This document shows, piece after piece, positions 58,971 through 64,000 of a stretch of 64,000 bases of DNA. The first letter of the stretch is position 1; the number at the start of each line of letters is the position of its first letter. A program made the translations under genes and the position numbers. The stretch spans positions 503,957 through 567,956 of the forward strand of contig NZ_FOMT01000005.1 in the NCBI RefSeq assembly GCF_900112695.1, given 5' to 3'. The notes beneath the pieces are model-generated. The model was not told the DNA's origin. It ran no database searches and worked only from the letters and a program-made list of their open reading frames with translations. The stretch is from Paenibacillus catalpae (GTDB lineage: Bacteria > Bacillota > Bacilli > Paenibacillales > Paenibacillaceae).

Positions 58971-60902
58971 TTAACCTTGCTTCAAGCGAAGCATCATCGT
59001 CCAGAGATCGGAGGTCTCGTAGCCGAGGCGCCAGGCTGCTACGCCGGCGAGGTCGTATTTTTTCGCGATGTTAATGCGCGCTTGCACGGTGCTTGCGGTC
59101 TCGGCCCAAAATACATAGGTGAAGCCATCCTTCAAGTATTTGTATTTGGTCTGGCCGGGAGTAGCCGGATCGGAGACGCCTACCGCATTCGTATCAGCAA
59201 TCAGCTTCGGGATAGCGCTCATCAGGACAGCACGGTTGCTGACGAGGTTACCGGAGCCGTCTACTTTCCATTCCCGCACATAGAACGGGATACCCAGCAT
59301 CAGCTTGCTGCGAGGTACGCCATATGCGAGGAATTGCTGAACGCCTTTTTCCACCCATGGCAGGCTGGCAACGGAACCTGCAGTCGAGCTTCCGCTCCAA
59401 TGCTCGTCATACGCCATGATGATGATCGTATCTACCGCCTTAGCAAGAGCTGCATGGTCATAGGCGGTCAGATGATCCCAGGATACATCGCCGCGGGGCA
59501 GGTCGATGGAGACCTTTAATCCTTTGGCGTGAGCAGCTTTCGATAACGCCGATACAAAGGCGGTATATTCATCCCGGTCCGTGCCGGCGATTTCTTCGAA
59601 GTCGATATTAACTCCGTATACGCCAAGTGCGGCAAGCTTGGTTACAAGACTGGAAATGAACTGCTGCTGTGCATTCGAATCCGCAAGGAAGGCTGTCGTC
59701 ATCTGCTTATCGAAGTCATTCGATACCAGGGGCATCACTTGAATTCCCTGCGACTTCAACTTGGTCACGATAGCCGGATCGGACAGATCCGTTAAGGCAC
59801 CGCTGCTGTCCTTAAGCTCGAACCAGGAAGGCGAATCGATGGATAAGCCTTCCGTTTTGGCTGTCTGATCCAAGATCGTCTGGCTGTTGGACGAACCGTT
59901 CCACGCCAGATAAACCAGGCTCTTCGTATTGCTCCACAATTTGCGCCCGTCTGCATTTGCAACATAGCTGTTGGCAAATCCTTTTGCATAGGCGACTGCG
60001 GATGAACGTGTAAAGAAGGATTTCAGCTTGTTATTGCCCTGATAGACGGACAGATAAGGAATGCTTGTCCACCAGGTTGTTCCGTTATGATTGACTTCCG
60101 AATTGCCGAAATATTTGGCGTATTGCAAAGCGGGCTGCAGAGCGACAAACGATTTAATGGTTTTACCGCTTTGCTGCACGTCATAAGATGGCACATTCGA
60201 GTGTACAACCAGACCGGAAACATTATTAACGACGGTGCTGCTTGGAATAGCCGCAGCCGCTTTTATCGCATCGTACAGAAAAGCATACGTTTTTGTCCCC
60301 TCAACCTGGACTTTATCCACTTTAATGGAGTAGATCGCGCTGCCGCTCCGTAATTTTTTCTCCGTTGCTTCCGTCATGTTGTCCCAGATCCAGCTGTTGG
60401 AGCTTAGCTCCATGATATGAGAGTTTGTCCAACGCTTCGCTTCCTGCTTGGCGGCATCCAGGGTGGTAAAACCCCAGTTCGCATTCGTTTTGTCGCCTTG
60501 ATAGAGCTGATAGTTCGGATAGGATTGATAAATCCAGCCCGGGCTTTCCAGATCCCGGATATGTACGCCTTTCATCTTCTTGGCTGCGGCCAGAGCCTCG
60601 TTGTAAGTACGGTATTCCCATTTGGTGCTGGAAGCACCGCCTTGATAGATTTTGTACTTGGGCAGGTTATCCCACACCCATGCACGGCCCGTAATCGCTT
60701 CCACATGACTGTACTCGAAACCCGAGGCGTAAGCGATCGCCTGTTTATCGGTAGCAAATTCACGCAATGCACGATCGTTCTGATAGACGCGATACTTGGT
60801 CATTGTGCCGGAAACCGGGCTGGCTGCTAGGCTGATCGCGGATGCACCAATGACTTGGGCAACGAACAGCAGCAGAATTGCCGCCGATAGTTTTTTGAAC
60901 AT
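58971..60902 (-). CDS. Exported GH18 protein with six N-terminal ~45-residue repeats
   Basis: This 643-residue protein has a signal peptide (to about 27) and then about six repeats of a ~45-residue unit (about 33-325) with the recurring pattern Y-x-hydrophobic-YQG near the start, an Ala-rich AKxF helix, and a Trp or Leu-rich end. The C-terminal 310 residues are a GH18 TIM barrel with the catalytic-type GVNIDFEEI motif (acid Glu near residue 432) and a late WRLGYETSDLW segment, as in spore-coat and cell-wall GH18 hydrolases. It probably acts on peptidoglycan or chitin-like polymers; the repeats resemble wall-binding modules. The gene is isolated and convergent with the GH93 gene. Confidence 0.82.
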   Translation of the reverse strand: MFKKLSAAILLLFVAQVIGASAISLAASPVSGTMTKYRVYQNDRALREFATDKQAIAYASGFEYSHVEAITGRAWVWDNLPKYKIYQGGASSTKWEYRTYNEALAAAKKMKGVHIRDLESPGWIYQSYPNYQLYQGDKTNANWGFTTLDAAKQEAKRWTNSHIMELSSNSWIWDNMTEATEKKLRSGSAIYSIKVDKVQVEGTKTYAFLYDAIKAAAAIPSSTVVNNVSGLVVHSNVPSYDVQQSGKTIKSFVALQPALQYAKYFGNSEVNHNGTTWWTSIPYLSVYQGNNKLKSFFTRSSAVAYAKGFANSYVANADGRKLWSNTKSLVYLAWNGSSNSQTILDQTAKTEGLSIDSPSWFELKDSSGALTDLSDPAIVTKLKSQGIQVMPLVSNDFDKQMTTAFLADSNAQQQFISSLVTKLAALGVYGVNIDFEEIAGTDRDEYTAFVSALSKAAHAKGLKVSIDLPRGDVSWDHLTAYDHAALAKAVDTIIIMAYDEHWSGSSTAGSVASLPWVEKGVQQFLAYGVPRSKLMLGIPFYVREWKVDGSGNLVSNRAVLMSAIPKLIADTNAVGVSDPATPGQTKYKYLKDGFTYVFWAETASTVQARINIAKKYDLAGVAAWRLGYETSDLWTMMLRLKQG

Positions 60903-61093
60903 GCTTTTCTACCACACTCCTCTCAAAGTCTATTAATTAGACGCAAAGGAGCTGGATAGGTTGCGAACAATTTCAGCTGGTTTTCAGGTGTAAATTATGG
61001 TAACGAATCGGCACGCCGTATAAGGCATGGATAAAAAAAGTGGAAAAGAATAACAATAAGGGCATGAAGGAAAATGCTGGATGAGGTGATGAA

Positions 61094-61798
61094 ATGGCAC
61101 AGCTGTTCGAGCGGCTGAACCTGAAGGAATATTTGGATGGTGATGGCGTTGAGCCGTTAGAGCTGGAAAAAAGCCTCCGTGAAGTATGGGGAGTGAACCG
61201 GTATCTTGGCGGCAATCCGGCATTGTTTGTTCATCTGGATCGGCTGATGCGCAAGCTGGCGCCAAGTGAGCCCATTCGGGTGCTGGATGTAGCGACGGGC
61301 CTTGCGGATCTCCCGGTAGCCTTTATAGATTGGTGTAAAAAAAGAGGCAGGAGCGTATCGCTTGTGGCCGTGGACAACCACCCGCAAATTGTGCAGCTGG
61401 CAGCCCGGCGGACGGATGCTTATCCCTCGATAGAGATATTGCTTGCCGATGCCACGGCGCTTCCTTTTGAAGATCAAAGCTTTGATCTGGCCTTCTGCAA
61501 TCTGGCGCTGCATCATCTGGATGAAGAATCTGCCGTAAAGCTATTTGCGGAAATGGCCCGCGTGACCCGTTCAGGCTGGGTGGTGACAGATCTGGAACGG
61601 CACCGCCTTGCTTATTTCGCCGCCAAGCTGCTCGCGAAGTTTGTATGGAAAAGCCCGGTGACCAGACATGATGGGCCGCTCTCGGTCCAGCGCTCCTTCA
61701 CGCCGCAGGAAGCCAAGCAGCTTGTTGCGCTTGCGGGGGTGAAAGCAGCCGTACATAAACATTTCCCGTTCCGGCTGGCCGTGGTTGGTCATGAATAA
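61094..61798 (+). CDS. Class I SAM-dependent methyltransferase
   Basis: This 234-residue enzyme has the SAM-binding motif VLDVATGLADLP (about 62-73), the acidic loop LVAVDNHPQIV, and motif LLADATALPFEDQSFDLAFCNLALHHL. The substrate-binding parts do not point to a known class. The ATG follows GAGGTGA. It is the first gene of a plus-strand cluster with a FAD oxidoreductase (8-base overlap), a cyclase-like protein and a ketosynthase, which suggests methylation of a secondary metabolite or lipid. Substrate unknown. Confidence 0.87.
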   Translation: MAQLFERLNLKEYLDGDGVEPLELEKSLREVWGVNRYLGGNPALFVHLDRLMRKLAPSEPIRVLDVATGLADLPVAFIDWCKKRGRSVSLVAVDNHPQIVQLAARRTDAYPSIEILLADATALPFEDQSFDLAFCNLALHHLDEESAVKLFAEMARVTRSGWVVTDLERHRLAYFAAKLLAKFVWKSPVTRHDGPLSVQRSFTPQEAKQLVALAGVKAAVHKHFPFRLAVVGHE

Positions 61799-62978
61799 GT
61801 ACGACGTTATTGTGGTAGGTGCAGGGCCGGCTGGAAGCGCATCAGCCAAATTGCTGGCCGCAAGCGGAGTAAGCGTATTGATGCTGGATGCGGAGGCTTT
61901 TCCGAGACGCAAGCCATGCGGAGAATCTCTGAATCCGGGTGCGGTCGCTGCTATTGGCCGAATTACAGGGCATTTGCAGGCAGAGGAGGCTTTTGATTTC
62001 CCGCACAGTCTTGTGCAGGGCTGGAGAGTCATAAGCGGGCGCACTTCTCTGGAAGCCGCTTACCCGGGAGGGCAATACGGAGCAGGCTGCAGCAGGGAAC
62101 AGCTTGATCAGTGGCTTGCCGGTCAGGCATGCCGGGCTGGTGCCGTATTCGAGCAGCGTACACGTGTAGAACGTCTGATCTGGGAAGGGGAACGGGTAGC
62201 AGGTGTAATTGCGCGTTCACCTGAAGGAAGGCCGATGTCCCTTCGTGCTTCAATGGTAGCGGGAAGTGACGGTCTCCGGTCCGTTGTTGCGAGAAACGCC
62301 AAGGTAAACCGTTACGGCCCGCTTCGTAAAGCGGCATTCACTACCCGGTTAAATGGCGTGCGCGGATTAAACGGAAGGGTCGAATTATTTACAGCCGGGG
62401 ATGGCAAAGTAATTGGTCTCGCTCCAATCGGCGGCGGGCTGGCGAATATGACCGTTGCTCTCGGAAGTACAGAAGCGGCTGCGCTCGCAGGCAAAGACCG
62501 TTCCGGTTATGTTCTCAAAGAAGCAAGAGCGGTGCCGGAGCTGTTGGAGCGACTGCGGGATGCCGAAGTGGAGGGGGATGTGCTGGCATGTGGTCCATTC
62601 GACCGGCCGGTAGTTCCGCATGACATTCCCGGGATGGTGCTGCTTGGCGATGCCGCAGGTTATTATGATCCGTTAACCGGACAAGGTATTTACCGGGCCC
62701 TTCGAAGTGCCGAGCTTGCTGCGCCTGCCATCGTTGAAGCTCTTCAGAGACGCAGTACCGAGCCGATCAGCCGGTATAACAGAACCCGTCATGAGGAGTT
62801 TGCGCCTGGAACACGAATACAGCACGTGATAGAACGGATAAGCAGGCAGCCGCTGCTGTGGCGGGCAGCGCTCAGATTCATTGGCACTTCCTCGCTGCTG
62901 ACTAACAAGCTCGCCGAAGTGGTTGGAGATTGTCCGAAGGAGGCAAATACATGTATACCCGTAATGAAATCACCATAA
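61791..62978 (+). CDS. FAD-dependent oxidoreductase, geranylgeranyl-reductase-like
   Basis: This flavoprotein of about 395 residues begins MNKYDVIVVGAGPAGS (FAD dinucleotide-binding fold), has the PRRKPCGESLNPG active-site-type motif and the later GD box LLGDAAGYYDPLTGQG. The pattern matches the geranylgeranyl reductase/halogenase-like monooxygenase group. ATG 61791 is chosen; a TTG at 61785 is possible. It overlaps the methyltransferase stop and the next gene, so the three are translationally coupled. In polyketide-like clusters, similar proteins oxidise or saturate a carbon chain. Confidence 0.88.
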   Translation: MNKYDVIVVGAGPAGSASAKLLAASGVSVLMLDAEAFPRRKPCGESLNPGAVAAIGRITGHLQAEEAFDFPHSLVQGWRVISGRTSLEAAYPGGQYGAGCSREQLDQWLAGQACRAGAVFEQRTRVERLIWEGERVAGVIARSPEGRPMSLRASMVAGSDGLRSVVARNAKVNRYGPLRKAAFTTRLNGVRGLNGRVELFTAGDGKVIGLAPIGGGLANMTVALGSTEAAALAGKDRSGYVLKEARAVPELLERLRDAEVEGDVLACGPFDRPVVPHDIPGMVLLGDAAGYYDPLTGQGIYRALRSAELAAPAIVEALQRRSTEPISRYNRTRHEEFAPGTRIQHVIERISRQPLLWRAALRFIGTSSLLTNKLAEVVGDCPKEANTCIPVMKSP

Positions 62979-63427
62979 ATTGCGATAAAAAGACGGCCTT
63001 TCAGTATGCTCGGCAGGTCGAGCAATGGCCAGTACTGCTTCCGCATTACCGTGGCGTCCAGTTCGAGCAGGGGAGCAGCGACCAAGGCGGTCTTGTCATG
63101 ATGAGAGCGGTAAGACCGTTTAAGCCGTTCAAATGGCCGGTCTGGTGGGTCAGTGAAATGAATGTGGACGAGCAGAGCTGCTCCGTTTATTACAAGCATG
63201 TCCGAGGTGTGACTGCAGGCATGGAAGTCGAATGGCTGATCGAACCGGTTAGCCACGGGGGACAGGTCAGGGTAATCATTATTCACCGGTGGCTGCAGCC
63301 TCCGTTTGGCAGAAGGCTTGCATCGGGCATGATTGGAGAGGTATTTGTCCATGCCATCGCGGACCGGACGCTTCAAGGATTAAAAGAGCAGATCGAACAA
63401 CAGGCTGTACAGGAAGAGGTGGGCTGA
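62951..63427 (+). CDS. SRPBCC/polyketide-cyclase-like protein
   Basis: This protein of about 158 residues has the START/SRPBCC layout, with a strand-helix start (ITINCDKKTAFQYARQVEQWPVLLPHY) and a long C-terminal helix (MIGEVFVHAIADRTLQGLKEQIEQQ). Family members bind a hydrophobic ligand in a central pocket, and some act as polyketide aromatases or cyclases. The ATG at 62951 is preceded by GAAGGAGG at seven bases; an in-frame start at 62930 lies in the upstream gene. It overlaps the FAD oxidoreductase gene by 28 bases. Function is inferred from context. Confidence 0.82.
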   Translation: MYTRNEITINCDKKTAFQYARQVEQWPVLLPHYRGVQFEQGSSDQGGLVMMRAVRPFKPFKWPVWWVSEMNVDEQSCSVYYKHVRGVTAGMEVEWLIEPVSHGGQVRVIIIHRWLQPPFGRRLASGMIGEVFVHAIADRTLQGLKEQIEQQAVQEEVG

Positions 63428-63428
63428 C

Positions 63429-64000
63429 ATGACAGAAATAAGAGCAGTGGTAACCGGGATTGGCTGTGTAACCCCGATAGGTATTGGAGTTGAAGCCTTA
63501 TGGGCAGGCGTGCAGCGGGGGGAAAGTGCCGTTAAGCCAATTGACCGGTTTGTCCCGGAAGGCCTTCGAAGCCGGATAGCCGCGCAAATCCCGCATTTTG
63601 ACGCAACCGGCTTTATGGATAAGAAGCGGGCGCACCGGATGGACCGATATTCCCAATTGGCAGTAGCCGGTGGGATTATGGCTCTGCGCGATGCCGGACT
63701 GGAAGCGAAGGACCTGGAGTCTGAGCGTGCTGGAGTGTTTATGGGCTCGGCATTGGGCGGAATTGCATTCGCGGAAGAGCAATGCGGTCAATTCATGCAG
63801 GGCGGCTTCCGTTCCGTCTCCCCGACGCTTGGCTTCTCCGTATTTGGCGGAGCAGCTTCCTGCAATCTGGCAATGGAGTTTGGTTTTACGGGGCCTAATG
63901 AAACCAACTCGATGTCTTGCGGGTCAGGTGCGGTAGCAATCGGACGAGCCCTGCAGGCGATCCGGCGCGGTGAAGCCGATGTCGTGATGGCGGGAGGTTC
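63429..64000 (+). CDS. Beta-ketoacyl-ACP synthase (ketosynthase), N-terminal part
   Basis: The first 190 codons of a KAS/ketosynthase gene that continues past the window end. The N-terminus has the VVTGIGCVTPIG motif, and Cys164 in NSMSCGSGAVAIG occupies the active-site position. It condenses an acyl chain with a malonyl-type extender in fatty-acid or polyketide synthesis. The start is ATG one base after the upstream stop. The setting with a cyclase-like protein, FAD oxidoreductase and methyltransferase points to a secondary pathway rather than housekeeping fatty-acid synthesis. Confidence 0.9.
   Translation, partial: MTEIRAVVTGIGCVTPIGIGVEALWAGVQRGESAVKPIDRFVPEGLRSRIAAQIPHFDATGFMDKKRAHRMDRYSQLAVAGGIMALRDAGLEAKDLESERAGVFMGSALGGIAFAEEQCGQFMQGGFRSVSPTLGFSVFGGAASCNLAMEFGFTGPNETNSMSCGSGAVAIGRALQAIRRGEADVVMAGG

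Noticed and set aside
1..64000. tRNA, rRNA or riboswitch
   Set aside because: No cloverleaf with CCA or conserved rRNA or riboswitch core was found by eye in the intergenic gaps; a covariance-model scan would be needed to exclude small RNAs.

Overview
The window reads as chromosomal DNA of a xylan- and arabinan-degrading Gram-positive bacterium of the Paenibacillus type. The reasons are lipoprotein (not periplasmic) solute-binding proteins, LplA/LplB/YtcP-type ABC importers paired with YesM/YesN two-component systems, strong AGGAGG-type ribosome sites, frequent TTG and GTG starts, catabolite-repression (cre)-like sites and moderate GC. The genus is inferred from family content only; there is no rRNA or other taxonomic marker. 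No tRNA, rRNA, intact insertion sequence, phage or CRISPR was seen.

Layout. 1-8042: an LplB/YtcP/LplA-type importer with its YesM/YesN sensor-regulator pair and a GH43 arabinofuranosidase. 8108-10287: an AraC regulator converging on a GH27 alpha-galactosidase and a coupled 66-residue Cys-pair protein. 10577-13266: a half-size ABC exporter with a zinc-ribbon N-terminus plus a DUF1854 partner. 13301-15857: cytoplasmic GH43 beta-xylosidase and cytoplasmic GH10 xylanase. 16044-21604: a MacB/FtsX-like exporter with two different ATPases, one carrying a C-terminal AbrB-like domain. 21666-24344: a large secreted CBM22-GH10-CBM9-CBM9 xylanase. 24524-25279 (minus): an AraC-type regulator with a degenerate receiver domain. 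25540-38513: a tightly packed uptake operon with two solute-binding proteins (one fused to CBM-like modules), two permease pairs, an NHL/TPR membrane protein, a Yip1-like membrane protein and a DUF5696 lipoprotein, interrupted once by an unusual repeat array. 38700-41289: membrane-anchored GH10 xylanase and an SGNH esterase. 41537-45751: two lipoprotein genes with duplicated promoters and terminators, then an OmpR-type two-component system on the other strand. 45887-48563: metallo-hydrolase, alpha/beta hydrolase and Crp/Fnr regulator with shared palindromes. 48823-56803: a second LplB/YtcP/LplA importer with GH127 beta-L-arabinofuranosidase and YesM/YesN. 57349-58905: secreted GH93 arabinanase with CBM42. 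58971-60902 (minus): repeat-bearing GH18 protein. 61094-64000: the start of a cluster with methyltransferase, FAD oxidoreductase, SRPBCC cyclase-like protein and ketosynthase, running off the right end.

How it fits together. Secreted and anchored GH10 xylanases, the GH93 arabinanase and an esterase would cut arabinoxylan and arabinan outside the cell. Lipoprotein-dependent CUT1 importers would bring in oligosaccharides, and cytoplasmic GH10, GH43, GH127 and GH27 enzymes would finish them to monosaccharides. None of the importers has its own ATPase, so a shared MsmX-like ATPase encoded elsewhere is implied. Two YesM/YesN pairs and two AraC-type regulators provide local induction, and cre-like sites suggest CcpA repression.

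The most unusual parts are the 13-kb uptake operon with extra non-transporter membrane proteins, the repeat array inside it, the ATPase-AbrB fusion, the duplicated lipoprotein transcription cassette and the partial polyketide-like cluster at the right edge.
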